DNA of 64,000 nucleotides from Carboxylicivirga sp. M1479. GTDB lineage: Bacteria > Bacteroidota > Bacteroidia > Bacteroidales > Marinilabiliaceae. Location: NCBI RefSeq assembly GCF_007097485.1, contig NZ_VKDE01000010.1, forward strand, positions 1-64,000. The letters run 5' to 3'. The notes beneath the pieces were generated by a model. That model made no database searches and had not been told where the DNA came from. It saw only the letters and a list, made by a program, of their open reading frames with translations. This document shows, piece by piece, positions 16,872 through 25,081 of the stretch. Numbering within the stretch: position 1 is the first letter of the stretch; each line of letters begins with the position of its first letter. Position numbers and translations under genes: made by a program.

Positions 16872-17581
16872 TTAGATGCATAACAATAGATGACGAGCCT
16901 TTAGCTTTAAAGCAAATAGCATCATACATTGATAAAACGCCATTTTTAGAGCTTTGCGGTCAGTTTGATAACGCCATTGAAGCCATTGATTTTATAGCCA
17001 ACAACGCTGTTGACCTCATGTTTGTGGATATAAACATGCCCGATTTAAATGGGATGGATTTTGTTAAAAGCTTATCGAATGCACCCAAGGTAATATTTAC
17101 CACCGCCTATAGCGAATATGCTCTTGAAGGCTTTAAGGTTAATGCCGTTGATTATTTACTAAAACCGATTGCCTATGCCGACTTTTTAAAAGCCGCATCA
17201 AAGGCCAAAGACATTTACTTTTCAAACGCCAACAAAAGCGAAAGCATAGGCCATGGTGATGATTTCCTGTTTATAAAATCGGAATACAAAGTACTTCGCA
17301 TCAACTACAGCGACATAAAATACATTGAAGGCATGCGCGAATATGTGCGCATCTACCTGGATAAAGATGCTCCTGTAATGGCATTAATGAGCATGAAAAA
17401 AATTGCAGACCATCTCCCTGAGGAGCAATTTATGCGCGTACACCGCTCCTACATTGTAAACCTTAACAAAATCACTTGCATTGAGCGCAACCGCATTGTT
17501 TTTGACAAAACATTTATCCCTATTAGTGATCAATACAAAGAGGCTTTTCAAATATTTTTAGATGAACGCTTTTTAAAGTAA
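16868..17581 (+). CDS. LytTR-family response regulator
   Basis: A 237-residue regulator. The receiver domain (1-120) carries the acidic pocket (Asp8, Asp9), the phosphorylated Asp54 in MFVDINMPDLNG, the TTAYSEYA signature and the conserved Lys in VDYLLKPI. The LytTR DNA-binding domain (about 135-235) has FIKSEYKVLRI, YIEGMREYVRIYL and MRVHRSYIVNLNKI. The family binds imperfect direct repeats upstream of target genes. It starts inside the kinase stop codon (ATGA overlap) and ends at a hairpin, so the pair is one transcript. Its targets are not visible in the sequence. Confidence 0.93.
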   Translation: MIRCITIDDEPLALKQIASYIDKTPFLELCGQFDNAIEAIDFIANNAVDLMFVDINMPDLNGMDFVKSLSNAPKVIFTTAYSEYALEGFKVNAVDYLLKPIAYADFLKAASKAKDIYFSNANKSESIGHGDDFLFIKSEYKVLRINYSDIKYIEGMREYVRIYLDKDAPVMALMSMKKIADHLPEEQFMRVHRSYIVNLNKITCIERNRIVFDKTFIPISDQYKEAFQIFLDERFLK

Positions 17582-17584
17582 TAC

Positions 17585-17631
17585 CAATTGTTTTTCAAAG
17601 AGAGCTTAAGCGAAACGTTGAAAAACAATTG
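17585..17631 (+). terminator. Hairpin following the response regulator
   Basis: A perfect 14-bp inverted repeat (CAATTGTTTTTCAA at 17585-17598, TTGAAAAACAATTG at 17618-17631) begins 4 bp after the stop codon. It lacks a following T run, so it may act in RNA stability rather than as a strong terminator. Confidence 0.6.
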
Positions 17632-17922
17632 TAAATGCCGTTTTATCAATAAAGAGGTTTAGTCAAACGTAGTTTGAGATAAGGCTCATTATTTAATCGA
17701 TTAGTTAGTTTTTCACCCTTCATTTTTGGCTATCTTCCTTTCCCCACTCGAAATGTAATTTCGACAGTACCGTGGCCTCACAAAACAGGGTATTTCATTG
17801 CTGCCTTTCGTTACAAATTATATTTATCCAAAGAAATATCCTATGATCCCGCCTTTCAATCATGTCAATCGCATTTAAACGTTGAACCCCTTTAGGATTC
17901 TATAATTGAGAATTTTTATTTG
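17632..17922. other. Non-coding stretch before the hairpin run
   Basis: AT-rich with no gene. An inverted copy of the TTAAATGCGATTG motif lies at about 17865-17878, and a weak hairpin at 17883-17900. An ATACCAAT end at 17581-17588 is mirrored by ATTGGTAT at 18101-18108, so the whole block may be a single inserted element. Confidence 0.45.
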
Positions 17923-18063
17923 CCCCAGATTTTATCTGGGGTTATTCTTATTCAACCACGTGTGGTTGATGGTGATAAATCCTGAAAAGGATTTAATATT
18001 AACCCTGCATGGAATGCAGGGGGTATGATATATACCTTTTTAATAACAACCACAAAGTGGTTG
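17923..18063. repeat. Run of five perfect, unrelated stem-loops
   Basis: The stems are CCCCAGAT/ATCTGGGG (17923-17941), TCAACCAC/GTGGTTGA (17952-17969), TAAATCCT/AGGATTTA with a GAAA loop (17976-17995), CCCTGCAT/ATGCAGGG (18003-18021) and CAACCAC/GTGGTTG (18047-18063). The first four are spaced about 25-28 bp centre to centre. Each stem has its own sequence but perfect complementarity over 7-8 bp with 2-4 nt loops. No open frame covers the run. Confidence 0.85.
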
Positions 18064-18134
18064 AATCTTAAATGCAATTGCGGTGGCCTTTCAATGTAGT
18101 ATTGGTATAACTAAGCTGATTCACTACCAATCAA

Positions 18135-18176
18135 CAAAGCCCCCTAATAATAAAGGAGGCTTTGTTTTGTTCTTTT
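18135..18176 (+). terminator. Terminator-like hairpin between convergent units
   Basis: The arms CAAAGCC (18135-18141) and GGCTTTG (18158-18164), extended by further pairs, are followed by TTTTGTTCTTTTTT on the plus strand. It lies between the plus-strand two-component unit and the minus-strand gene at 18185 and may serve both. Confidence 0.7.
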
Positions 18177-18184
18177 TTCCAAAC

Positions 18185-18376
18185 TTATTTTTTAAACAAC
18201 AGCAAGGCAGAATAAGTAGCTACACCCTGATCGGAGTGGCCACTAAACTTCACATCTATTAAATTTTCGGTAGTGATGCCCTCTTTATTGATAAACTCAT
18301 TGATTTGGTCATCTAATGACTGATCAAAATCGTCGGTTCCTGTATATTGAAAATGTTTAGTCTGTACTTTATTCAT
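18185..18376 (-). CDS. Small Cse60-like protein
   Basis: A 63-residue acidic cytoplasmic protein. The C-terminal half, IDVKFSGHSDQGVATYSALL, resembles the small family named after the Bacillus sporulation protein Cse60, whose function is unknown. The N-terminal half (DQSLDDQINEFINKEG) is consistent with a helix. It is a stand-alone minus-strand gene next to a terminator-like hairpin. A sporulation role is not implied in this phylum. Confidence 0.65.
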   Translation of the reverse strand: MNKVQTKHFQYTGTDDFDQSLDDQINEFINKEGITTENLIDVKFSGHSDQGVATYSALLLFKK

Positions 18377-18476
18377 AACACCTTATTTAAAATTCCACAT
18401 CATTTTCTTACTCCTACGTTAAGAGTGCTATTTTGATTCAAAAACCGAATCAATTTTTGACGAAATGATCAATTGC

Positions 18477-19472
18477 TTATTGCTGTAACTCCATCCAGTT
18501 TATGAAAGCACTAAAATCGCCCTGATGAGCTGCCACCCAAGTTAAGACTTCGGGATTAAATTTTCCACTATTAATAAAGTAACTAAACGACTCTGCATGT
18601 CCGGCAATGTATAGTTGTTTAAAAAAATCAACATAATGAATATCAAAGAAATCCATCTCGCCAGTTTGTTCTGTTGCTAACATTTCTAACAAAGCCATGG
18701 TTTGATTAACCATTTTGTATGGTTGATCGGGGTTATTGGCTGTCGCCTCCTGCGCTATGGCATTAAGTTTTGATTCAGCCACTTCTAATCCCGATTGCTG
18801 ACTATGTTTACTTACGGGCACTATTCTCTTAGGCTTTTGAATCATGGCCACATGCCATCGTACCTGCAGGTCCTCTAACAAAACACCTTTCTTCGCTTCA
18901 TCGGTTTCTAAAAGCAAACAGTAGTATATTGGCAACATACTTTTCAGCACTTCGTCTTGTTGCTTTTTAATGGCCGATAACATCAGATGACTGGGTAAGT
19001 GCGACTTATTCATGCTAAGCACTTTTACAAGTGCTTTCTCTGCCTCCCCGGCTTCTTTCATGCGCCAATAACTTTCGGCAATATTATACAGCAACAAATA
19101 CTCGTTTGGGTATTTCTTCAGTGCTTTATTATACTCTCTAATGGCCTGCTTTTCATTACCATTCTCATTTAATACAGCACCATAAATAAGTAAGGCTTCC
19201 AGGTAATACTCCCCTTTAAAAGACATCACACTACGGCTATAATGTAAGGCCTCGTCGTAATCCTTAATGGTTAAAAAGGTATAGGCCAATTCGTATTGAG
19301 CTTCAATACATTTTTTATCTGATGCCAGTGCTTGCTCGTACTTGCTAATGGCATCGTTGTATAGTTCATGACCAAACAAAGCCTTTCCTTGTCTCATCAA
19401 TTTATCTACTTCACTTTGCTGAGCCTGTACATTAAAAAAGCCCATCAGTAACAACACAATTAAATATCTCAT
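18477..19472 (-). CDS. TPR-repeat exported protein
   Basis: A 331-residue protein. The ATG at 19472 gives a clean signal peptide (LIVLLLMGFFNVQAQ); the frame extends upstream, but the extra 18 residues are polar. Tetratricopeptide repeats occupy about residues 20-165 (for example LYNDAISKYEQALASDKKC and YDEALHYSRSVMSFKGEYY). The C-terminal half, with a Lys-rich linker, is not recognised. TPR proteins act as scaffolds for complexes; the partner is unknown. It follows the DUF4837 gene by about 100 bp on the same strand and may share its transcript. Confidence 0.75.
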   Translation of the reverse strand: MRYLIVLLLMGFFNVQAQQSEVDKLMRQGKALFGHELYNDAISKYEQALASDKKCIEAQYELAYTFLTIKDYDEALHYSRSVMSFKGEYYLEALLIYGAVLNENGNEKQAIREYNKALKKYPNEYLLLYNIAESYWRMKEAGEAEKALVKVLSMNKSHLPSHLMLSAIKKQQDEVLKSMLPIYYCLLLETDEAKKGVLLEDLQVRWHVAMIQKPKRIVPVSKHSQQSGLEVAESKLNAIAQEATANNPDQPYKMVNQTMALLEMLATEQTGEMDFFDIHYVDFFKQLYIAGHAESFSYFINSGKFNPEVLTWVAAHQGDFSAFINWMELQQ

Positions 19473-19569
19473 GCTGTAATGATAGACTTTTATTCTTATT
19501 CCATCAAACAAATTCAATAAGCGCAAGGTGTTTAACGCTTGTTAACACAAGTATCCCCCTCAGCAGTCA

Positions 19570-20586
19570 TTAATTTACCTGAAGTGTTTTGAGCACGGCT
19601 TCCACTTCTCTCATATAAACCCCTTTCTTTGGTTTTGCTGGTGCATAAACATAGCCACTTAGCATTAACAATTGGTTATTCTCTTTATCCTGATAGAAAT
19701 AGTCGATGAACGGACCTCCCATAAAATCGCCTTGCACCTTCCATAAACCTCTTAATTCGGTCCATTGTCGGTTAGCAAACTTTGTTTTTTTAACCGATAC
19801 AGGGTATTGTTCTTCGGTTGTCATAAACGAACCTTTATTTTCGCCTGGTATTTGTTTGCGCAAAACATTGTTTCGGAATTGCAGCAACTTATGCGCATTA
19901 ATCTCGCCCAATGAATCGAGCGGACATTGATACACGATGACACCCAATTGACTGCCTAAACGCTGGGCATCGAGCCATGAAAATTGGCCGTTTGATTTTT
20001 TCAGTTTAAAACCCTTAGGAAAAAACATGGTGAATGGATACGTATTTTGCACATGCAGCACGGCCTCGGGCTGGTATAACTTGGTATAGGAATCGGCCAT
20101 TGAAACAATGTCGTTATTATAAAAAAAACCTTTGATGGTTGGCCACTTCTGATTCAGCATAACCTGCATTTCCTCTGGAGATCGGGCAATTAGCTCCACT
20201 ACACTTTGGTCCTGAGCCCACTCCTGCTTTCTATACTCAACTTTATTCTCCTTTATCCTCGGACGAATCTGCAGCAATATCACATTTCGATAGGTGCGAA
20301 AGTGGCGCTCGAACTGAGCAAAACCAATGTGTGTTTTCTTAAACAATACTTCTCCCTGTGGTAAAGCAGGAAACTCATCGTTTAATAAGGTCTTTAACAG
20401 TTCGCCTGAACTGCCATTCCAATATTGGTCATCCATAACCACTAACAGTTCTCCAGGTGATCCAATAGCTCTGGGTTTATATTCCGACGCTTGATCGGCA
20501 CAAGCTGCTACACCTACAATACTTGCTACCGCAACAATAGCCAAAAACCACACTCCTCGATTAATTTTATCAAAATAGTTTCGCAT
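19570..20586 (-). CDS. DUF4837 lipoprotein
   Basis: A 338-residue lipoprotein with the lipobox VGVAAC (Cys29). The segments SPGELLVVMDDQYWNGSSG (about 43-61), GFAQFERHFRTYRNVI (about 89-104) and MGGPFIDYFYQDKENN near the C-terminus match DUF4837, a family common in Bacteroidota with no known function. Its length is as expected. It is anchored in the envelope. The TPR gene lies downstream on the same strand, and a 72-bp repeat and a TonB-like gene lie upstream. No catalytic residues can be assigned. Confidence 0.85.
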   Translation of the reverse strand: MRNYFDKINRGVWFLAIVAVASIVGVAACADQASEYKPRAIGSPGELLVVMDDQYWNGSSGELLKTLLNDEFPALPQGEVLFKKTHIGFAQFERHFRTYRNVILLQIRPRIKENKVEYRKQEWAQDQSVVELIARSPEEMQVMLNQKWPTIKGFFYNNDIVSMADSYTKLYQPEAVLHVQNTYPFTMFFPKGFKLKKSNGQFSWLDAQRLGSQLGVIVYQCPLDSLGEINAHKLLQFRNNVLRKQIPGENKGSFMTTEEQYPVSVKKTKFANRQWTELRGLWKVQGDFMGGPFIDYFYQDKENNQLLMLSGYVYAPAKPKKGVYMREVEAVLKTLQVN

Positions 20587-20749
20587 AACATTAGATTTTT
20601 AAGAGTGAAACAACGCCGATTGAAACAATTATAATTGCTAAATCTTTAGGCACAGATGAAACAAAACTATTAAGTTCAACCGGCGCTGATTCTATATATA
20701 GACTGGTTTGAAGAGTTATACCACTTTAAAATTAAATTGCACTGGTATA

Positions 20750-20823
20750 ATGCCGTAACATAATCAACATGGCTTTAGAAATGGCATGCACTAAAGACAC
20801 TCATTGATTAGTAAACCGTATTA
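20750..20823. repeat. 72-bp dispersed hairpin element, copy 2
   Basis: It matches copy 1 at 10791 with scattered changes, including ATGCCGTAACA, TGGCTTT.GAAATG and GATTAGTAAACCGTATTA. Its right end overlaps the stop codon of the TonB-like gene at 20821. Its near-palindromic ends could fold in the 3' end of that transcript. Confidence 0.7.
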
Positions 20824-21489
20824 TTCTAATACAAAGTTCACGGGGATGGTAAACGCCACTCTAACGTTCTTATCACGCTGTCTCCCTGGTGTCCAATTGG
20901 GCATGGCATTCACAACTCTCATTGCTTCGGCTGATAAGTTAGCATCCGGACTGCGTGCAACACCAACTTCAACTACTTTACCGGTTTCATCAACAACAAA
21001 TGAGATATACACCTTACCCGTTACGCCTGCCTCAGCACATATTGTTGGATACCTTACATTGGCGGCAATGTACTTTAACAAAGCTGATTCACCACCAGGG
21101 AAAACAGGCATTTTCTCCACACGATGAAAAGTTCCCATTGTCACTTCATCTTCCTCAATCATATCAGGTATCACTACGGGTTCGCCTAAATCTTCCGACT
21201 CAAAAACAATAGGGTCTTCCAATATCACTGTCTTGTCATCAACCAAAATCAAATCGATCAACATCTTTGGTTTTGGCAATTCCTTTTTAGGCTCTTCCAT
21301 TTTTACTAGTGGCGCCATATCTTCCACCTCTGTATATGGGTCATCAAACACGGGTAATTCAATTGACTTCGAAGATGATCCCCATTCGAAAGCAGCTAAT
21401 GAAGCTCCCAAAGCGATGATTAAACCTACTTGAAAAAAGACACTACGTTTGCGTTCTAAATCCGCATGTTTATATTTTTTTACTTTCAT
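20821..21489 (-). CDS. Energy transducer TonB, paralogue 1
   Basis: A 222-residue inner-membrane protein. A basic cytoplasmic start (KVKKYKHADLERKRSVFF) leads into one membrane helix (about 18-36). A periplasmic linker rich in Glu/Pro/Lys follows, then a C-terminal TonB domain with FPGGESALLKYIAANVRYP (about 131-149), GKVYISFVVDETGKV and the end NFVLE. TonB with ExbB/ExbD transmits proton-motive force to outer-membrane receptors. No exbBD genes are in the window, so this is an accessory copy. It is separately transcribed from its paralogue at 21905, with a terminator between them, and shares an upstream hairpin at the same distance. Confidence 0.9.
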   Translation of the reverse strand: MKVKKYKHADLERKRSVFFQVGLIIALGASLAAFEWGSSSKSIELPVFDDPYTEVEDMAPLVKMEEPKKELPKPKMLIDLILVDDKTVILEDPIVFESEDLGEPVVIPDMIEEDEVTMGTFHRVEKMPVFPGGESALLKYIAANVRYPTICAEAGVTGKVYISFVVDETGKVVEVGVARSPDANLSAEAMRVVNAMPNWTPGRQRDKNVRVAFTIPVNFVLE

Positions 21490-21671
21490 GACGATGTGTT
21501 TAAGAGGTTAATACTTTCTGTTGCTACTTGTAATTCAAGGGGCGTTCCACTTTTAATAATTATTCAAAATCGACGAACACAAACAAATGTATCAACCTTA
21601 TTTTATGATACTTAAAGAACTCATTGTTTTTCCTCATTAACTTCTACCCTAATTTTAAGGGCTTAAAATTT

Positions 21672-21685
21672 CGCCCGCATGGGCG
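21672..21685 (-). promoter_or_regulatory. Hairpin/operator upstream of TonB paralogue 1
   Basis: The sequence CGCCCGCATGGGCG lies 183 bp upstream of the start at 21489. A near-identical CGCCCACATGGGCG lies 182 bp upstream of the second TonB gene. Matching position and sequence suggest a shared regulatory element. Confidence 0.5.
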
Positions 21686-21704
21686 TTTTTGATCAGACTG
21701 TAGG

Positions 21705-21780
21705 GCACAAAAAAGCCGATGCTCCTTGTTTCGTATTTACATTCGAAGTTTGCAGGGTCGTGCAGGAGACATCGGCTTTT
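21705..21780 (-). terminator. Terminator of TonB paralogue 2
   Basis: Long arms (AAAAGCCGATGCTCCT near 21711, AGGAGACATCGGCTTTT at 21764-21780) with one bulged base enclose a loop of about 37 nt. On the minus strand the stem ends in a run of six T. It lies about 125 bp beyond the stop of the gene at 21905. Confidence 0.75.
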
Positions 21781-21904
21781 GTTCTGAAAAATTATATTGA
21801 GAACGTTTTCTCAATCTTTGAAATAGATTACCAAAAAACCAGTAAGCTATTTTGTATAAACTACCTAAATAAACATTACTTAATACAATGATTAAACATA
21901 GTTA

Positions 21905-22585
21905 CTATTGCAACTTAAAATTCACAGGAACAGTGTAAGAAACTTTCACATTTCTTCCGCGCTGTTTTCCTGGTTTCCATTTTGGCATTGATTTAACAAC
22001 ACGCACTGCTTCTCTCTCTAAATTTGGATCAACACCACGGTATGCTTGTACGTTTACAACATTACCTTTCTCATCAACAACAAATGAAACACTCACTCTT
22101 CCCTGTACACCATTCTCCTGACAGATAACAGGATACTTCACATTTTTTGAGATAAAACGAAATAACTCCCCTGAACCTCCGGGAAATTCGGGCATTTCCT
22201 CCACCACAATAAAAATCTGTTGGTCATCGTCTTCTTCCTCAACGCTAAGGTTTGACAAATCCACTTCAAAATCCTGATCTAATTCTGTGTCTTCAATTTC
22301 TAACTCTTCATCCAAATCCACGTCATTATCTACAATATTCAGAAGATCGTGTGCTTTTGGAGGCGGAGGAGGCGGTGGTGGTTTAATCTCTTCGCGACGC
22401 GTTATGGGTGGAGCTTCTTCCTCAAGTATCTCTTCATCGATAGGAACAAAACCACCTAAACCTGTGTCTACACTACTCCATTCAAAAGCTACCAAAACCA
22501 CTCCAAGGGTTACCATGAGTCCGATTTGAAAAAACAAAGTACGCTTGCGTTCCAAATCAGCTCGTTTACTTTTCTTAATTTCCAT
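21905..22585 (-). CDS. Energy transducer TonB, paralogue 2
   Basis: A 226-residue TonB-like protein closely related to the one at 20821. The N-terminus is nearly identical (KSKRADLERKRTLFFQIGL), followed by one membrane helix. The linker contains an eight-proline run (about 71-78) followed by an acidic stretch (DEELEIEDTELDQDFEVD). The C-terminal domain has FPGGSGELFRFISKNVKYP, GRVSVSFVVDEKGNV and the end NFKLQ. The proline and acidic linker would span the periplasm. The two copies probably arose by duplication and may serve different receptors. The window contains four TonB-dependent receptors. Confidence 0.9.
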   Translation of the reverse strand: MEIKKSKRADLERKRTLFFQIGLMVTLGVVLVAFEWSSVDTGLGGFVPIDEEILEEEAPPITRREEIKPPPPPPPPKAHDLLNIVDNDVDLDEELEIEDTELDQDFEVDLSNLSVEEEDDDQQIFIVVEEMPEFPGGSGELFRFISKNVKYPVICQENGVQGRVSVSFVVDEKGNVVNVQAYRGVDPNLEREAVRVVKSMPKWKPGKQRGRNVKVSYTVPVNFKLQ

Positions 22586-22766
22586 AGGCTAATTATTTTG
22601 AGGTTTATTGTTTGCTCCTACCTAAAGCCAAGGAGCGTACCAAAAACACTTCTATGTAAATTCAAGCCCTCAAACAAAACGGCTTAAACCCTACTGGCAT
22701 GACACTTACACCAAGCCTACTATTTGAAATACCAATTAAATTAATACCACCAAGCTTTAATAAACA

Positions 22767-22780
22767 CGCCCACATGGGCG
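22767..22780 (-). promoter_or_regulatory. Hairpin/operator upstream of TonB paralogue 2
   Basis: CGCCCACATGGGCG has 5-bp arms, like the element at 21672 and at the same distance (182 bp) from its gene start. It also lies 75 bp upstream of the divergent sigma-54 activator gene and could affect both. Confidence 0.5.
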
Positions 22781-22854
22781 AAAACAACGGCATTGTCCTT
22801 TATAAATCTTATTTTTACGCCGTATAAATCATAGCACACTAATTATAGTATTTA

Positions 22855-24630
22855 ATGCCAATTCAGGACGAGCAACTATCATACGATCATGTTATAAGTG
22901 AAGCACTGAGTTTATTTGTTCAGAACATGGACAAAGCTATTTTTCGTATAGTGCTTGTTGGCGAACAAGGCCTCATACAACAGTTGTATGGTAATTTATC
23001 GTTCCCGAAGAAATACCAATTGGCAAAGGGACAAAACTGGACTTTAATAAGTGAGCGCATAGAGTGGGAAAATACGGCTCAAACACAAGGTATCATTAGC
23101 CTCGGCAAATCAGCCTACAACCTGGTTAAATATCAACACAAGGCCAATTCCAACTTCCCCTTTAAGCTATTTTTGATCTCATCAATTGATATTGATCTGC
23201 CCTGGATAAACATGGCCGTATCGGGCATACACACAAGCATACAAGCACAACTTCAAGGAGCATCCATGCAAAAACAAATGGATGATACGCATCAGTTTAC
23301 TTTTGCCATGATGAATGCGCTTAAGGTGGGAGTAATCTCTGTAAGCACAAGTGGTAAAATTAAATATGCTAATAATTTAGCCTGTCAATGGATTAACATC
23401 AGAAGACGTGAATTATTAGAGATACCCATCAAAAAACTAATTGCAGGATGGAATAACATTTATCAAATAGTTAGCTCAGGGGAAAAGTTTATTAATGAAG
23501 AGATCGCCATTAATACGGCTGACAAGAAAATCAAATTCAACGTAACGGTTACTCCAATTCTTGATCAGGAACAGGTAAAGTTAATTGGTTTGGTAATTGC
23601 CATTCGTGAACTTGAAAATGTATACCATCTCGTAAACAAATACACGGGTATGCAAGCGCGTTTTACTTTTAAGGATATTATTGCCAAAAGTCAAAAGATG
23701 CGCAAATTAGTTGATTACGCCAAAACTATTTCCGACAGTCCATCAACCATATTAATAGAGGCAGAAAGCGGGACTGGTAAAGAGGTGTTTGCCCAGAGCA
23801 TACACAATGCCAGCAGCCGTCGCGACAAAGGCTTTGTTGCCATTAATTGCGCTGCCATAAGCGACAACCTAATCGAGAGCGAGCTATTTGGTTATGATGA
23901 TGGGGCGTTTACAGGAGCTAAAAAAGGTGGCCATCCAGGTAAATTTGAATTGGCCGATGGTGGCACCCTTTTCCTTGATGAAGTAGGCGACATGAAGCAG
24001 GAAGTTCAAGTGAAACTACTGCGAGCCATACAGGAAAGCGCCATTACACGCCTTGGAGGCGAAAAAAACATACCAGTTGATGTGCGTATTATTGCCGCCA
24101 CCAACAAAAACCTAAAAGATGAAGTTGATAAGGGAAACTTTCGTTTAGATTTATATTACCGCCTAAGTGTTATTCCTCTTAAAATACCTGCTTTAAAAGA
24201 GCGAATGGAGGATTTACCATCTCTTATCCGTTTCTTTTTAAATAAAAAATCAATCCGCCTGCAAAAACAAGTTCCTCAAATACGCTACTCCACCCTGCAA
24301 CAGTTCCTAGACTACGATTGGCCAGGTAATATACGTGAGTTAGAAAATGCCATTGAGCAGTACATGATTTTGGATGGTGATATTTCGTTTGAAAACATAA
24401 AAGAAAAAAACAGGACAAGTACCCAAACGAACAAACTGCATAAGGATGCTACTATCGCAGCCAATTCTGCTACACCACTTGTTTCTGTTCAAGCAATGGA
24501 ACGGCAACTCATCATCACTACCTTACAACATTTTAAAAATAACATGTCTCATTCAGCCAAATCATTGGGCATTAGTAGAAACACATTATACCTAAAGGTC
24601 AACAAGTACAACATACCTATCAAGCAATAA
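22855..24630 (+). CDS. PAS-containing sigma-54 activator next to hydrogenases
   Basis: A 591-residue cytoplasmic enhancer-binding protein. The N-terminal 140 residues are an unrecognised sensory region. A PAS domain lies at about 145-255 ([20 protein letters not shown]). The AAA+ domain (about 275-500) has Walker A ESGTGKE (about 304-310), the sigma-54 contact loop GAFTGA (350-355), Walker [12 protein letters not shown] and the arginine-finger region. A Fis-type helix-turn-helix lies at the C-terminus ([18 protein letters not shown]). It lacks a receiver domain, so it senses a ligand or redox state directly rather than a kinase. Three putative 17-bp binding sites begin 3 bp after its stop codon, ahead of the hydrogenase genes, which makes it the likely activator of that operon. 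Confidence 0.92.
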   Translation: MPIQDEQLSYDHVISEALSLFVQNMDKAIFRIVLVGEQGLIQQLYGNLSFPKKYQLAKGQNWTLISERIEWENTAQTQGIISLGKSAYNLVKYQHKANSNFPFKLFLISSIDIDLPWINMAVSGIHTSIQAQLQGASMQKQMDDTHQFTFAMMNALKVGVISVSTSGKIKYANNLACQWINIRRRELLEIPIKKLIAGWNNIYQIVSSGEKFINEEIAINTADKKIKFNVTVTPILDQEQVKLIGLVIAIRELENVYHLVNKYTGMQARFTFKDIIAKSQKMRKLVDYAKTISDSPSTILIEAESGTGKEVFAQSIHNASSRRDKGFVAINCAAISDNLIESELFGYDDGAFTGAKKGGHPGKFELADGGTLFLDEVGDMKQEVQVKLLRAIQESAITRLGGEKNIPVDVRIIAATNKNLKDEVDKGNFRLDLYYRLSVIPLKIPALKERMEDLPSLIRFFLNKKSIRLQKQVPQIRYSTLQQFLDYDWPGNIRELENAIEQYMILDGDISFENIKEKNRTSTQTNKLHKDATIAANSATPLVSVQAMERQLIITTLQHFKNNMSHSAKSLGISRNTLYLKVNKYNIPIKQ

Positions 24631-24632
24631 AC

Positions 24633-24699
24633 TGTCCTGTTTTAGTTCATTGTCCTATTTTAGGACTGCCAATTTGAGCGCGTGTCCTTATTTGATACA
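24633..24699 (+). promoter_or_regulatory. Three putative enhancer sites for the sigma-54 activator
   Basis: Related 17-mers start at 24633 (TGTCCTGTTTTAGTTCA), 24651 (TGTCCTATTTTAGGACT) and 24683 (TGTCCTTATTTGATACA). The middle one contains the perfect palindrome GTCCTA-TTT-TAGGAC; the others keep the left half well and the right half partly. They lie about 75-140 bp upstream of a -24/-12-like promoter, the usual distance for upstream activator sites. Confidence 0.7.
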
Positions 24700-24773
24700 C
24701 ATGCCGAAATCCACAGCCAAAGGCATTGGAGAATATTTTCTTTATTAACTGACTATCTGCTTTTTATTAAGAC

Positions 24774-24791
24774 TGGCACACTCCTAGTTAT
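24774..24791 (+). promoter_or_regulatory. Putative sigma-54 promoter of the hydrogenase operon
   Basis: TGGCACACTCCTAGTTAT has a perfect -24 box (TGGCAC) and correct 10-bp spacing to a weaker -12 element (TAGTT in place of TTGCW). It lies 24 bp ahead of the first gene's start codon and downstream of the enhancer-like triplet. Confidence 0.55.
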
Positions 24792-24814
24792 ACGATGATG
24801 CAAACACAAGCATC

Positions 24815-25081
24815 ATGGAAGCATCAATCACACACAAAATTCTTATTTGCCTGGGCAGCTCATGCCACTCGCGTGGAAATGCTGAAAACCTAAAAATAAT
24901 TCAAGACTTTGTAAAGGAGCGCGACATTGCAACGGCCATCGACTTTAGAGGCCATCTGTGTAATGAATTATGCAAACGCGGTCCCGTGATAGAAATTGAT
25001 GACCATGTTTTTGAAGAAGTGACCCAAAGTAACTTACCGTCTATTTTACGTTCACATTTTGATAAGGCAACATGCATCTAA
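24815..25081 (+). CDS. Thioredoxin-fold [2Fe-2S] ferredoxin (NuoE-like)
   Basis: An 88-residue protein with the four-Cys pattern of thioredoxin-like 2Fe-2S ferredoxins: LGSSCHSRGNAEN near the N-terminus, and GHLCNELCKRGP (two Cys four residues apart) in the middle. The first pair is reduced: Cys12 and Cys17 in ICLGSSC. Such subunits pass electrons between NAD(P)H modules and hydrogenases. It is the first gene after the sigma-54 promoter and overlaps the next gene, a sensory-type hydrogenase, by 10 bp. Inferred: an electron donor or acceptor for that protein. Confidence 0.8.
   Translation: MEASITHKILICLGSSCHSRGNAENLKIIQDFVKERDIATAIDFRGHLCNELCKRGPVIEIDDHVFEEVTQSNLPSILRSHFDKATCI

Noticed and set aside
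24774-24791. A full-strength sigma-54 promoter
   Set aside because: The -24 box is perfect, but the -12 element reads TAGTT rather than TTGCW. It is listed only as putative.
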